Source: Asaia sp037151935 (GTDB taxonomy: Bacteria; Pseudomonadota; Alphaproteobacteria; Acetobacterales; Acetobacteraceae). From it: 64,000 bases of DNA. The DNA is taken from contig NZ_CP157575.1 in assembly GCF_051628905.1 (NCBI RefSeq), positions 1,798,001 to 1,862,000 of the forward strand. The letters run 5' to 3'. Positions 8,253 through 17,549 of the stretch are shown piece by piece (positions within the stretch are counted from its first letter, which is position 1; every line of letters begins with the position of its first letter). Made by a program: the position numbers and the translations under genes. Below the pieces are notes generated by a model. The model saw only the letters and a list, made by a program, of their open reading frames with translations, ran no database searches and had not been told where the DNA came from.

Positions 8253-9056
8253 ATGAAGACTACTTTCAAAATTTCTACTGCGCTTCTCACAGGCTTCGTC
8301 GCAGCTGCCATCGCAGCTCCCGACGCTCAGGCTCAGTCCGCCCCCGTCGTGAACGCGCCTGTCTCGACGAACATGGTTCTCGCACCCCAGGCCCAGGCCA
8401 TGGCCGCACCGCGCTCCTCCAGCGACGATTGTGGTTTGTTCAAGACCTGCTCCAGCACCAAGATCGGTCTTGGCAAGGGCGACTTCATCGTCCGTCTGTC
8501 CGCACTCGGCATCCTCCCTGAAGATCGCGACAGCAAGGTCTGGCTGAACGGCGCGGCCATTCCCGGCCACATCAAGACGACCAATCAGGTCATGCCGGAA
8601 CTGACATTCGAGTATTTCTTCACCGATAATATCTCGATCGATCTGATCGCCGCCAGCACCCGTCACGAAGTGGCAGCCAAGGGCACGCCGCTGGGCAACA
8701 TCGATATCGGTAGCGCCTGGGCTCTGCCCCCGACCCTGACCGTCGCCTGGCATTTCCGCCCGCACAAGCGCTTCAACCCTTATGTGGGCGTCGGTGCAAC
8801 GCTGGCCTGGTTCCATAACGTGTCGCCCGCCGGTGGCCTCGTGCAGAAGCTCAATGTCGGCGTGACGGGGGGCCCATCGGTCAATGTCGGCTTCGACTAT
8901 CAACTGGTCGGCAACTGGTTCTTCAACATGGATGCCAAGCAGATGTTCATGCGCATGCATGCCTGGGCCAATGATCGTGGGTCGGGCGCCTTCATCAAGG
9001 CTCATGACTCGCTCGACCCGACGACGGTTGCAGCCGGTATCGAATACCGCTTCTGA
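8253..9056 (+). CDS. ompW: OmpW family outer-membrane porin
   Basis: A 267-residue protein with a clear Sec signal peptide (MKTTFKISTALLTGF, likely cleaved after DAQAQ or AQA). The ATG at 8253 gives the clean signal; an ATG at 8244 would add three residues. The mature part has the eight-stranded OmpW barrel pattern: GDFIVRLSALGILPED, LTFEYFFTDNISIDLIA, PPTLTVAWHF, NPYVGVGATLAWF and a C-terminal aromatic (GIEYRF). OmpW forms a narrow hydrophobic channel in the outer membrane. In enterobacteria it is FNR-regulated, which fits the box upstream. An insert with two cysteines near residues 60-70 is unusual. Confidence 0.92.
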   Translation: MKTTFKISTALLTGFVAAAIAAPDAQAQSAPVVNAPVSTNMVLAPQAQAMAAPRSSSDDCGLFKTCSSTKIGLGKGDFIVRLSALGILPEDRDSKVWLNGAAIPGHIKTTNQVMPELTFEYFFTDNISIDLIAASTRHEVAAKGTPLGNIDIGSAWALPPTLTVAWHFRPHKRFNPYVGVGATLAWFHNVSPAGGLVQKLNVGVTGGPSVNVGFDYQLVGNWFFNMDAKQMFMRMHAWANDRGSGAFIKAHDSLDPTTVAAGIEYRF

Positions 9057-9081
9057 TTTCCCCTCCGGGAATTGTTCAGAA

Positions 9082-9118
9082 AAGAGGCTGTCCGGGTTAC
9101 CGGGCAGCCTCTTTTTTT
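9082..9118 (+). terminator. Rho-independent terminator after ompW
   Basis: A stem of AGAGGCTG-x-CCGG (9083-9095) with its complement at 9100-9112 and a 4-base loop, followed by a run of seven T residues. Confidence 0.93.
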
Positions 9119-9223
9119 ATTCATCGTTCTGTAATAGCCAAATCATCGAAGCTTCACACACCGTAACGAACTCTCCGCATAGGGTGCGCCGCAATCCGGC
9201 CACCGTTAAAGGAAAGTTTACTG

Positions 9224-11623
9224 ATGAAGCTCTGCAAACAGCGCCTCGGCCTCACGCTGTCTCTCTTCTGCTCGCCCCTTGCCCTCGTCAGCTTCTCCGC
9301 CAGCGCAGCAGATGCCACGCTTCATCCCGCCTCGACACATCGCGCAAGCCCCGCATCGGACAAGGCGAAAGCCTTGGTCTCGACCGCCCCGGCAGAGGAA
9401 GTCATCGCAACCGCCCGTCGTACCCGCTCGGAGCAGAGCGTGGGCCATACCCAGCTTCAGCGCATCCTGCCCGGTGTCAGCCCGCTCAAGGCATTGCAGA
9501 TCCTGCCGGGCGTCGTGTTCAACAATGCCGATCCCTGGGGCAATAACGAACAGAACTCTTCCCTGTTCATTCATGGCTTCAACCAGAACCAGCTCGGCTA
9601 CACGCTCGATGGCATTCCGCTGGGCGATCAGGCCTATGGCAATTACAACGGCCTCTCGCCCCAGCGCGCCGTCATCAGCGAGAACGTGGGCAATGCAACG
9701 GTGGCCACGGGCTCCGGCGCGCTCGGCACGGCCTCGACCTCCAATCTCGGTGGCACACTGCTTTTCTCATCGCAGGACCCCAAGCAGAAAATGGGCGGCC
9801 AGCTCGACCAGACCTTCGGCAGCTTCTCGACCTTCCGCACTTTTGCACGCTTCGACACAGGCAATTTCGGCAACGGCAATTCGGCCTATATCTCCTGGGC
9901 ACGTCAGGATGCCCGCGCCTGGGATTTTGCCGGTCATCAGGGTGGCAATCAGGTCAACGCAAAATTCGTACATAAGGGCAGCAAGGACAAGATCACCTAT
10001 TTCTTCGACTGGTCCGACAAGGTCGAGCCGAATGAAGACGGCATCGTGCTGCCCAATGGCTATGGCACCTATGTACGACCCTTTACCTATCCCGATTTCA
10101 CCTACGCCAAATCCTATCTGAACTCGGCGGCCTACAAGAATGCCGGTCTGAATTATCGCAATTACTATTCCGCGGCCCAGCGTCAGGATTTCCTGACCTA
10201 TCTGGGGTGGCAGCATGATTTCAACAGCAACCTGCATTGGGACAACAAGCTCTATTATCACCACAATCTCGGTGAGGGTGTGGTGGCTGGTCCGATCACG
10301 GCAGCTGGTCTGCCCACGCTGTTTGGCGCCTATTTCCCCAACCAGAGCTCCAGCCAATTGAGCAATGTGTTCGGTGGCTCGGGCTATGCCACGCGCACAA
10401 CCGAATACTGGGATAATCGCGGCGGTCTGCTCACGACGCTGCGTTACAAGCTGGGCCATCACGACCTTGAGGTCGGGGGCTGGTACGAGCGCAACAACAA
10501 CACTCAGGCGCGCCGCTGGTATCCGCTCGATGCAAACAACCCGACTACGCCTTACGATCGTCAGCAGGACGCGCTGATCAAGCAGTACACCAATTATTTT
10601 TACACCAATACCTTTACCACCCATCTGCAGGATAGCTGGCGGGTCACGAAGAACTTCACGCTATCGGCAGGCTTCAAATCCGAGCTGGTTTACACCAATG
10701 GCACGCTGCCCGTAGCTGGCAAGCCGGGCTCACTCTCACCCGCCACTGCCGTGACCGTACCGGGCGGCACGATTGCAGCTGTCAAACCGTTCCTGCCCTC
10801 TTTCGGCGCCTTATGGAACATCACGCCCAACGAGCAGTGGTTCGCCAATATTCAGGAAAACATGCGCTCCTATCAGGACGCGGGCTATGGCAATGCGACC
10901 CCATGGGGTGCCACCAGCCAGGCCGCCTTCGAGGATTTCAAGAAGAACGGCAAGGTCGAGACGTCATGGACCTATGAGACAGGTCTGCGCACCCATCACC
11001 ACGTCAACCTCGGCCCGCTAACCGATATCTCAGCTCAGGCCGAATATTACCACGTGCATTTCTCGAACCGTCTGGTCGCCATCGCCACCACGCAGTCGCT
11101 CTCTTCCATCATCGGCTCTGCCACGACGCTGGCCAATGTGGGCTCGGTCACGACAGATGGTATGGATTTCTCGTTCACAGCGCAGTTCGGGCCGCATTTC
11201 TCGATCTATAACGGGCTGAGCTATAACAAGTCGGTCTATAACGACAATTACAACTCCGGCACGTCGACCATCCGGATCGCGGGCCGCAACGTTGCGGGCC
11301 AGCCGGACTGGACCGAGAAATTCGTCGCCACCACAAATTGGGGCAATTTCTACGGCCAGTTCATCGGTGACGTGATGGGCAAGCGCTACACGACCTATAC
11401 GAACGATCTCTGGGCCTCGCCGACCGCCCAGTTCAGCATGAATGCGGGCTACACCATTCATGGCATTCCCCATATTCCTGCCTTGCGCGTTCAGGGAAAC
11501 ATCACCAACCTGACCAACACCAAGGGTTGGTCGACAGTGAATGTCAATCAGGTTTCCAACCAGTTCACCGCCTTCCCCATCGCCCCGCGCATGTATTTCC
11601 TGACACTGAGCGCCACCTGGTAA
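9224..11623 (+). CDS. TonB-dependent outer-membrane receptor
   Basis: A 799-residue receptor with a Sec signal (LGLTLSLFCSPLALVSFSASA). The TonB-box region (EEVIATARR) is near residue 64, followed by the plug domain (VSPLKALQILPGVVFNN, then LFIHGFNQNQLGYTLDGIPLG) and a 22-strand barrel ending in the aromatic LSATW. TonB receptors import scarce ligands such as siderophores, cobalamin or oligosaccharides with proton-motive energy. The ligand is not deducible; no Fur-like site is obvious in the 100 bases upstream. A glycerophosphodiesterase gene follows in the same direction after 106 bases, which may hint at organophosphate use, but that is inference. Confidence 0.92.
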   Translation: MKLCKQRLGLTLSLFCSPLALVSFSASAADATLHPASTHRASPASDKAKALVSTAPAEEVIATARRTRSEQSVGHTQLQRILPGVSPLKALQILPGVVFNNADPWGNNEQNSSLFIHGFNQNQLGYTLDGIPLGDQAYGNYNGLSPQRAVISENVGNATVATGSGALGTASTSNLGGTLLFSSQDPKQKMGGQLDQTFGSFSTFRTFARFDTGNFGNGNSAYISWARQDARAWDFAGHQGGNQVNAKFVHKGSKDKITYFFDWSDKVEPNEDGIVLPNGYGTYVRPFTYPDFTYAKSYLNSAAYKNAGLNYRNYYSAAQRQDFLTYLGWQHDFNSNLHWDNKLYYHHNLGEGVVAGPITAAGLPTLFGAYFPNQSSSQLSNVFGGSGYATRTTEYWDNRGGLLTTLRYKLGHHDLEVGGWYERNNNTQARRWYPLDANNPTTPYDRQQDALIKQYTNYFYTNTFTTHLQDSWRVTKNFTLSAGFKSELVYTNGTLPVAGKPGSLSPATAVTVPGGTIAAVKPFLPSFGALWNITPNEQWFANIQENMRSYQDAGYGNATPWGATSQAAFEDFKKNGKVETSWTYETGLRTHHHVNLGPLTDISAQAEYYHVHFSNRLVAIATTQSLSSIIGSATTLANVGSVTTDGMDFSFTAQFGPHFSIYNGLSYNKSVYNDNYNSGTSTIRIAGRNVAGQPDWTEKFVATTNWGNFYGQFIGDVMGKRYTTYTNDLWASPTAQFSMNAGYTIHGIPHIPALRVQGNITNLTNTKGWSTVNVNQVSNQFTAFPIAPRMYFLTLSATW

Positions 11624-11729
11624 TCTCACCGGGGCACGCTGGTCAGGATCCGGCACAAAACGAGCAACGCCTGCCACATAATCGGTCAGCGTTGCTTCCG
11701 TCGTCACATCGCCTCTCCCCGACCGTATC

Positions 11730-12872
11730 ATGACGGGGGCAGGCTTCAGGAGAGCCGATTTGCTGTCACGTCGTCACACCCTGTTTCTCGGTCTGGCCGG
11801 GATCTGCTCACCTTCTCTCGGCAATGCCGCTTTTGCCGCGCCATCTCTGGCACCGAAGCCACTGGTTTTTGCGCATCGAGGCGCTTCTGCCCTGCGGCCG
11901 GAGCACACGCTGGCCTCCTACGCAAAAGCTATGGAAGACGGCGCCGATTATATCGAGCCCGATCTGGTCATGACGAAGGACGGCGTGCTGATCGTTCGTC
12001 ATGAGAGCAATATTGCCGACACCACCGATATCGCTTCGCGCCCCGAATTCGCCTCGCGAAAACGCAGCCTGACCATCGACGGCCAGAAAGAGACCGGCTG
12101 GTTCACCACCGATTTCACCCTCGCCGAACTCAAGACCCTGCGTGCGAAAGAGCGCTTGCCGCAGTTACGCCCACATAACACGCGCTATGACGGTCATTTC
12201 GACGTCCCCACCTTCGAGGAGGTGATCGATTTCGTCGCGGCTGAGTCGGCGGCACGCGGCAAGGTTTACGGGCTCATTCCCGAAATCAAGAATTCCACCC
12301 ATTTCCACAGCCTCGGTCTGGACCCGGAAACCGCCTTTCTGCGCACCATTGCAGCGCATGAATACACCCGACAGGCACCGCTGGAACTCCAGTCTTTCGA
12401 AACGACCAATCTGAAAGCGATCGGGGAAAAGACGCGCGCCATCAACCCGCAGGCACGGGTGATGTTCCTCATGGGTGAACCGGGCCAGACCCCGCCGGAT
12501 CTGCTCGGCAAAAGCAACGCGAAGACCTTCGGCGACTTTATGAAGCCGGAAGGGCTGCACGACATTCGCCGTTTCGCCGATGTGATCGGCCCGTCCAATA
12601 CCGATCTGATCCCGCGCAAGCCTGATGGCTCCTGGGGCACGCCTACAACGCTCATCACCGATGCGCATGAAGCCGGTCTGCTGGTGCATTCCTACACCGC
12701 ACGCCCCGAAAATTACTGCCTGCCCAGAGAACTGCGCAATGGCGGCGCACTCAATGAACGCAACCCGCAAGGCATGATTGCCGAGGTCAAACGCTATCTC
12801 GATATGGGCCTGGATGGGTTTTTTACCGACGACCCCGCGCTGGGCCGTCTCGCCGTCGACACGGCGGGTTGA
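11730..12872 (+). CDS. Periplasmic glycerophosphodiester phosphodiesterase
   Basis: A 380-residue protein of the GlpQ type. An N-terminal signal sequence (HTLFLGLAGICSPSLGNAAFA) leads into the TIM-barrel GDPD domain. Catalytic elements are visible: LVFAHRGASALRPEHTLASY with the HR pair and Glu, and YIEPDLVMTKDGVLIVRHE with the E-x-D metal ligands and second His. The C-terminus ends in the typical MGLDGFFTDDPALG. It hydrolyses glycerophosphodiesters to glycerol 3-phosphate and an alcohol. The length fits the periplasmic GlpQ group rather than the shorter cytosolic UgpQ. Confidence 0.93.
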   Translation: MTGAGFRRADLLSRRHTLFLGLAGICSPSLGNAAFAAPSLAPKPLVFAHRGASALRPEHTLASYAKAMEDGADYIEPDLVMTKDGVLIVRHESNIADTTDIASRPEFASRKRSLTIDGQKETGWFTTDFTLAELKTLRAKERLPQLRPHNTRYDGHFDVPTFEEVIDFVAAESAARGKVYGLIPEIKNSTHFHSLGLDPETAFLRTIAAHEYTRQAPLELQSFETTNLKAIGEKTRAINPQARVMFLMGEPGQTPPDLLGKSNAKTFGDFMKPEGLHDIRRFADVIGPSNTDLIPRKPDGSWGTPTTLITDAHEAGLLVHSYTARPENYCLPRELRNGGALNERNPQGMIAEVKRYLDMGLDGFFTDDPALGRLAVDTAG

Positions 12873-12954
12873 TCTATCCCAAGCTTGCCTGCGTTAGACA
12901 GGTCATGCAGGGTCTCCCACCCTGCTGACCCTGTTCTCATGACGGAGATGTCTT

Positions 12955-13629
12955 TTGGCCGAGCATGACCTTTTCCCCGGACGTTCTTTCGATGCCTTCC
13001 TGTTCGATATGGATGGCACGATCCTCACCTCGATCATCGCGGCCGAGCGCGTCTGGACCCTCTGGGCGCAAAAGCACGGTCTGGATGTTGCCAAATTCCT
13101 CCCAACTATCCATGGCGTGCAGACTGTCGAGACCATACGCCGCCAGAAACTGCCGGGCGTCGATCCGGTGGAGGAAGCACATTGGATCACAAGCCGTGAA
13201 CTTGAAGACACGCACGGCATCGACCCCATTCCCGGCGCGACCGCCTTTCTGAACAGCCTGCCCGCAGATCGCTGGGCCATCGTCACCTCGGCCTCGCGCG
13301 ATCTGGCGCTTAAGCGCATTCAGATCGCTGGCCTGCCTCTGCCGAAAACCCTGATCACGGCAGAAGACGCGCCTAACGGCAAACCAGCCCCCGATTGCTT
13401 CCTGCTCGGCGCGCAACGCCTCGGCTTCGAGGCCAAAAACTGCGCCGTATTCGAGGATGCCCCGGCGGGCATCAAGGCAGGTGAAGCAGCCAATGCCAGT
13501 GTGGTTGTGATCACCGCGACCCATAAGCACGAAATCGATGTCCCGCACCCGACCGTCCCGGGTTATGAGGCGCTCAAGGCTCATCAGAACGACGACGGCC
13601 GTCTGAGCCTTCGCGGCGAGACGATCTGA
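12955..13629 (+). CDS. HAD superfamily sugar-phosphatase-like hydrolase
   Basis: A 224-residue protein with the HAD motifs: DMDGT (motif I, nucleophile Asp), TSASRDLALKR (motif II), K near 140 (GKPAPDCFLLGAQRLG) and VFEDAPAGIKAG (motif IV). The fold resembles GPP/YfbT-type phosphatases that act on sugar or polyol phosphates. The only in-frame start fitting the N-terminus is TTG at 12955, with CGGAG about 7 bases before it. It sits between the glycerophosphodiesterase and a Nudix gene, all same strand; a role in glycerol 3-phosphate handling is possible but unproven. Confidence 0.87.
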   Translation: MAEHDLFPGRSFDAFLFDMDGTILTSIIAAERVWTLWAQKHGLDVAKFLPTIHGVQTVETIRRQKLPGVDPVEEAHWITSRELEDTHGIDPIPGATAFLNSLPADRWAIVTSASRDLALKRIQIAGLPLPKTLITAEDAPNGKPAPDCFLLGAQRLGFEAKNCAVFEDAPAGIKAGEAANASVVVITATHKHEIDVPHPTVPGYEALKAHQNDDGRLSLRGETI

Positions 13630-13639
13630 CCGACACACG

Positions 13640-14038
13640 ATGCAGGTGATTCACATCGCCGCCGCCCTGCTGCATGACGGAGCGGGGCGGCTCCTTCTGG
13701 TGCGCAAACAGGGCACTACGGCCTTCATGCAGCCCGGCGGCAAGATCGAACCCGGAGAAACGCCCTGCGCCGCCTTGCTACGCGAGCTGGACGAAGAACT
13801 CGGCCTTCAGGCCATGTCGGAATCCTGCCGATTTTTGAGGCAGATCGAGGCCCCGGCAGCGAACGAGCCCGGCCATATCGTGCGCGCCGAGCTTTTTGCC
13901 CTGCCTTGGCAAGGCGCAGTCTCTATTGCCGCAGAAATTGCCGAGGCTCGCTGGGTCACGCCGGACGACGCCCTTTCGCTCTCGCTTGCGCCCCTGACAC
14001 GCAATTGCGTGCTGCCCTTATGGCCTTGCCTCTCTTGA
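13640..14038 (+). CDS. Nudix hydrolase
   Basis: A 132-residue single-domain protein. The Nudix box is complete: GGKIEPGETPCAALLRELDEELGL (about residues 34-57), matching G-x5-E-x7-REU-x-EE-x-GU. The start follows the HAD stop by 10 bases, so the two probably share a transcript. Family members hydrolyse nucleoside diphosphates linked to another moiety; the substrate cannot be read from the sequence. Confidence 0.9.
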   Translation: MQVIHIAAALLHDGAGRLLLVRKQGTTAFMQPGGKIEPGETPCAALLRELDEELGLQAMSESCRFLRQIEAPAANEPGHIVRAELFALPWQGAVSIAAEIAEARWVTPDDALSLSLAPLTRNCVLPLWPCLS

Positions 14039-14064
14039 AAAAAGAGACGCGCATTTCTACTTTT
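14034..14064 (+). promoter_or_regulatory. Possible heat-shock (RpoH) promoter for htpG
   Basis: CTTGAAA at 14034-14040 is an exact RpoH -35 and overlaps the Nudix stop. The -10 region about 14-19 bases on (TTCTACTT) is only a partial match. The position before a chaperone gene supports it. Confidence 0.4.
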
Positions 14065-14114
14065 CCCTGCAAATCGGTGCCGTTTCGGCGCCATCACAGT
14101 CTTGAGGGATCTCC

Positions 14115-15983
14115 ATGACCGAAAACACAGAAAAAGATCAGGTCCAGGGCGCCGAGAAGCATGAATTCAGCGCCGAAGTCGGGCGTCTGCTCGACCTCGT
14201 GGTTCATGCCCTTTACTCCGAGCGCGAGATCTTTTTGCGCGAGCTGGTCGCCAATGCCGCCGATGCTTCGGACAAGCGTCGTTTCGAGGCCTTGACCGAT
14301 GCCGCCAAGGCCCTGCCCGCTGATGCCGCCATACGCATCACGCCCGACAAGGATAGCCGCCTGCTGACCATCAGCGATAACGGCGCGGGCATGAGCCGTG
14401 AGGATCTGGCGAGCAATCTAGGCACCATCGCCCGCTCAGGCACGCGCGCCTTCGGCGAGAAGCTGAACAGCGCCAAACCGGAAGACCGCCCCAGCCTGAT
14501 CGGCCAGTTCGGTGTCGGCTTCTACGCAGCTTTCATGGTGGCCGACAAGGTGGACGTGATTTCGCGCCAGCCCGGTTGCGATGAAGCCTGGCAGTGGTCG
14601 TCTGATGGCAAAGGTGCCTACACCATTGCGCCTGCCACGCGTGAGCAGCCCGGCACAGACATCATCCTGCATGTCAAAACCGACGCCGATGAATTTCTCG
14701 ATGCCTGGCGTCTGCGCGCCATCATCCGCAAATGGGCCGACCACATCTCTTGGCCGATCACCCTGCGTGAGGGTGAGGAAGACAAATCGGCCAATGAGGG
14801 CACGGCTCTGTGGCGCAAGTCGAAATCCGACATCACGCCCGAGCAGTACACCGAATTCTATCGCCACGTCGCCCATCAATTCGACGAGCCCTACGCCACC
14901 CTGCACTGGAACGCAGAGGGTACGACAGAATTCACGGCACTGCTCTTCATTCCCGGTGCGCGCCCGTTCGACTTCATGGAGCAGTCACGCGAGAGCAAGC
15001 TGCATCTACATGTGCGCCGTATGTTCATCACCGATGAGGCCGAGCTTCTGCCGGCCTGGCTGCGCTTTGTGAAAGGCGTTGTCGATACCGAAGATCTGCC
15101 CCTGAACGTCTCGCGTGAGATGCTGCAATCCACCCCGGTGTTGCAGCGCATCCGCAAAGCCGTGACCAAGCGCGTGATGACCGAAATCAAGAACCGCGCC
15201 AAGGATACGGAAAATACAGACAGCTTCGGTACCTTCTGGGAGAATTTCGGCCCGATCATCAAGGAAGGCATCTGGGAAGACTCCGAGCACCGTCAGGAGC
15301 TTGCCGCCCTGTCGCGCTTCCGCTCCACCGCATCTGACGATCCCACCACGCTCGATGCCTATCTGTCGCGCATGAAGCCAGGTCAGGAATCCATCTATTA
15401 TCTGACCGGCGAAAATGCCGAGGCGCTTGCTGCCTCGCCGCAGCTCGAAGGCTTCCGTGCCCGTGGCATCGAAGTGCTACTGCTTTCCGATCAGGTAGAT
15501 GGTTTCTGGCCTGATCGTCTGTCCTCCTATGAAGACAAGACACTGAAATCCATCAATCAGGCTCATGGCGATCTGGAGAAGTTCGAAGCCCCGACGCCTG
15601 AAGGCGAGGCAGCCGATCTCGACAAACTGATTCCGGCCCTGAAAGATGCGCTGGGTGACGATGTAAAGGATGTGCGCGGTACCGTGCGTCTGGTCGGCAG
15701 CGCGGTGGTCATCACGAGCGAAGGTGGTCCGGATCTGATGATGCAGCGTCTGATGCGCCGCTCAGGTCAGGGCATGCCGCCTTCTGCGCCAATCATGGAG
15801 ATCAACCCGCATCACACGCTCATCCGCGATCTCGCAGCGCGTGTGGAAAAGGGCGAGAGCGTTGCCGATTATGCCCACGTTCTGCTCGATGTGGCCCGTA
15901 TTCAGGATGGCGAAACCCTGCCCGATGCCGCAGGCTTCGCGCAGCGTCTGACCGCTATGCTGACCAACGGCATCACGGTCTGA
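14115..15983 (+). CDS. htpG: Chaperone protein HtpG (Hsp90)
   Basis: A 622-residue cytosolic Hsp90. The N-terminal GHKL ATPase shows FLRELVANAADASDKRR, DNGAGM and GQFGVGFYAAFMV. The middle domain has GVVDTEDLPLNVSREMLQ with the catalytic arginine loop, and the C-terminal dimerisation domain follows. An acidic lead of about 15 residues precedes the Hsp90 start. It helps fold and stabilise clients under stress. Confidence 0.98.
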   Translation: MTENTEKDQVQGAEKHEFSAEVGRLLDLVVHALYSEREIFLRELVANAADASDKRRFEALTDAAKALPADAAIRITPDKDSRLLTISDNGAGMSREDLASNLGTIARSGTRAFGEKLNSAKPEDRPSLIGQFGVGFYAAFMVADKVDVISRQPGCDEAWQWSSDGKGAYTIAPATREQPGTDIILHVKTDADEFLDAWRLRAIIRKWADHISWPITLREGEEDKSANEGTALWRKSKSDITPEQYTEFYRHVAHQFDEPYATLHWNAEGTTEFTALLFIPGARPFDFMEQSRESKLHLHVRRMFITDEAELLPAWLRFVKGVVDTEDLPLNVSREMLQSTPVLQRIRKAVTKRVMTEIKNRAKDTENTDSFGTFWENFGPIIKEGIWEDSEHRQELAALSRFRSTASDDPTTLDAYLSRMKPGQESIYYLTGENAEALAASPQLEGFRARGIEVLLLSDQVDGFWPDRLSSYEDKTLKSINQAHGDLEKFEAPTPEGEAADLDKLIPALKDALGDDVKDVRGTVRLVGSAVVITSEGGPDLMMQRLMRRSGQGMPPSAPIMEINPHHTLIRDLAARVEKGESVADYAHVLLDVARIQDGETLPDAAGFAQRLTAMLTNGITV

Positions 15984-16013
15984 ACTCCAAGCGGAAAAAC
16001 GCCCAAGCCGGCG

Positions 16014-16041
16014 GCTGCCCATGACGAGAGTCATGGGCAGC
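16014..16041. terminator. 12-bp perfect hairpin between htpG and the Hint gene
   Basis: GCTGCCCATGAC (16014-16025), loop GAGA, then GTCATGGGCAGC (16030-16041). It lies between convergent genes and just before the stop of the Hint gene. There is no T-run, so it may be a bidirectional or Rho-assisted end. Confidence 0.6.
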
Positions 16042-16046
16042 GCCTC

Positions 16047-17549
16047 TCAAGCGCGCAATGCCAGAACAACAGGAGGCGCATTCGTCACAGCCTCCTCGCC
16101 CAGATATGGCCCGGCCGAGAGTACTTCCAAAGCCAGAACGCCAAACCCATGAAGCGCTTCGCGATCAAGGCATAGTGTTGCCTCCCCGGTAGTCCATCGG
16201 GATTTTTTTCCTTCAAGATCCGCCCACCCGGCCAAATCAGACATTTGCAAATGCTGGTCGAGCACACGGGTGTTTCTGGTTTCGAAGAAGGTAATTTCAC
16301 CAACCAGAACACCGAGTGATCGACGATCATCGACAAACGGCCCGAGTGTGTCGAACGGCCTTGACGTACGTGAACAGATCTTGAGCATTGTCACTTCTGG
16401 CGGGATCATGAAAATAGATCTGGCATTTCTTGTCCTGACCGCCCGAATGATCTGTCCGTCTTCAGTGCGCAAATGAAGCTCGGGATCTTTGGAGAGACCG
16501 CGAGTTGGGGATCGAGTACTCAGCCCCATATCTCGGGCGCGTAACGCGAGCCTGGAGAAAATCGGTTCTACTCGTTTGCGCTCCGTAACCAGAGGTGCTG
16601 CTGAGTCCCGAGCCCAGTTAAAAGGACCCGTTCCAAGAGAGACGATCTTACCGGCTTGTTCGAAACCACCCCGATTTCCTGTGTCGAGATAGCTCTCTGT
16701 CATGAGATCATTGGCCCAGATCACAGCATGATCCGCGCTCTCAAGATGATAAAAATCGAATTGGCGAATTGTTTTATCGTAGATTATCGACAGGTCGTTC
16801 ACCAACATTCGTGCCGGAACGAAGACGCCTTGTATAAAGAGACAATGGTCGCTTGTTATCAATAAGTCACGCGACGGCACACCCTGCTCGATCGCGTCCT
16901 TGCATATGCGAATAGGCCACCCGGCGAGATCGTCGGAAGCCGCCGAATTAACCGCAGCCCTACCGACCCCCGACCACGTAAGCGTTCGTATTTCTGTCTT
17001 CTGCTTTTCAGGATTCCAGACGCAAACTTCATCACCAGCCTTCAAGCGCTCAACAGGCATGGTACCGTTGGGAGTGCGGATGAGAGCTCCGGCAAGAAAA
17101 CAGACGATGCCACCGAGCGACCAGCTCTCCCCCTTGGCCAGAGTATGTGAGCGACTCGATGTAGAAAGGCCGAATGGATTCCCCGGAATGAAATACTGGA
17201 CCTCGCCATAGTTTAAAATGCCGATCTGGATACTAATGATCGTTCTGTTGTTGACCCGATCATATGTCTGCACAATCGTTTTAACGGCCGCGCTCTGATT
17301 ATTAAAATTAAGTCTTATACTTCGACCGACATCCGAATTAATTGTGAATATGTACCGGTTACCTCGATAATCTGCGACTGGCATCGTCAGATTGAGCGTT
17401 CCACCATTTTTCCCCAGTGTGACATCATAATAATGGTTCTTCTGCGAGGATCCAACCGGCCCCAAAGATATAGGGCCGTCTTTTGTGTTTATATTCAGAT
17501 AATCGCCGTTCAGCGTATACTTAGTCGAGCTTCCATTCCAAGTAGCCAT
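16047..17549 (-). CDS. Hint_2 (hedgehog/intein-like) domain protein
   Basis: A 500-residue protein. Residues 1-145 form a Gly/Asn/Thr-rich beta-type region beginning MATWNGSSTKYTLNGDYLNI. A Hint_2 module follows from C150 (CFLAGALIRTPNGTMPVERL), with the block-B TSDH motif and the closing HAVIWANDLMTESYLDTGNR. The C-terminal 170 residues match no family I know. Hint domains catalyse N-S acyl shifts that can lead to protein splicing or autocleavage; the bacterial Hint_2 group has no settled function, though it is common in acetic acid bacteria. The 5' half and upstream DNA are clearly AT-richer than the neighbours, and a recombinase gene is divergent from it, both suggesting acquisition. Confidence 0.85.
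   Translation of the reverse strand: MATWNGSSTKYTLNGDYLNINTKDGPISLGPVGSSQKNHYYDVTLGKNGGTLNLTMPVADYRGNRYIFTINSDVGRSIRLNFNNQSAAVKTIVQTYDRVNNRTIISIQIGILNYGEVQYFIPGNPFGLSTSSRSHTLAKGESWSLGGIVCFLAGALIRTPNGTMPVERLKAGDEVCVWNPEKQKTEIRTLTWSGVGRAAVNSAASDDLAGWPIRICKDAIEQGVPSRDLLITSDHCLFIQGVFVPARMLVNDLSIIYDKTIRQFDFYHLESADHAVIWANDLMTESYLDTGNRGGFEQAGKIVSLGTGPFNWARDSAAPLVTERKRVEPIFSRLALRARDMGLSTRSPTRGLSKDPELHLRTEDGQIIRAVRTRNARSIFMIPPEVTMLKICSRTSRPFDTLGPFVDDRRSLGVLVGEITFFETRNTRVLDQHLQMSDLAGWADLEGKKSRWTTGEATLCLDREALHGFGVLALEVLSAGPYLGEEAVTNAPPVVLALRA

Noticed and set aside
9120..9223. A cobalamin-type riboswitch before the first TonB receptor
   Set aside because: The 100-base leader lacks a recognisable B12-box and is too short for the full aptamer.
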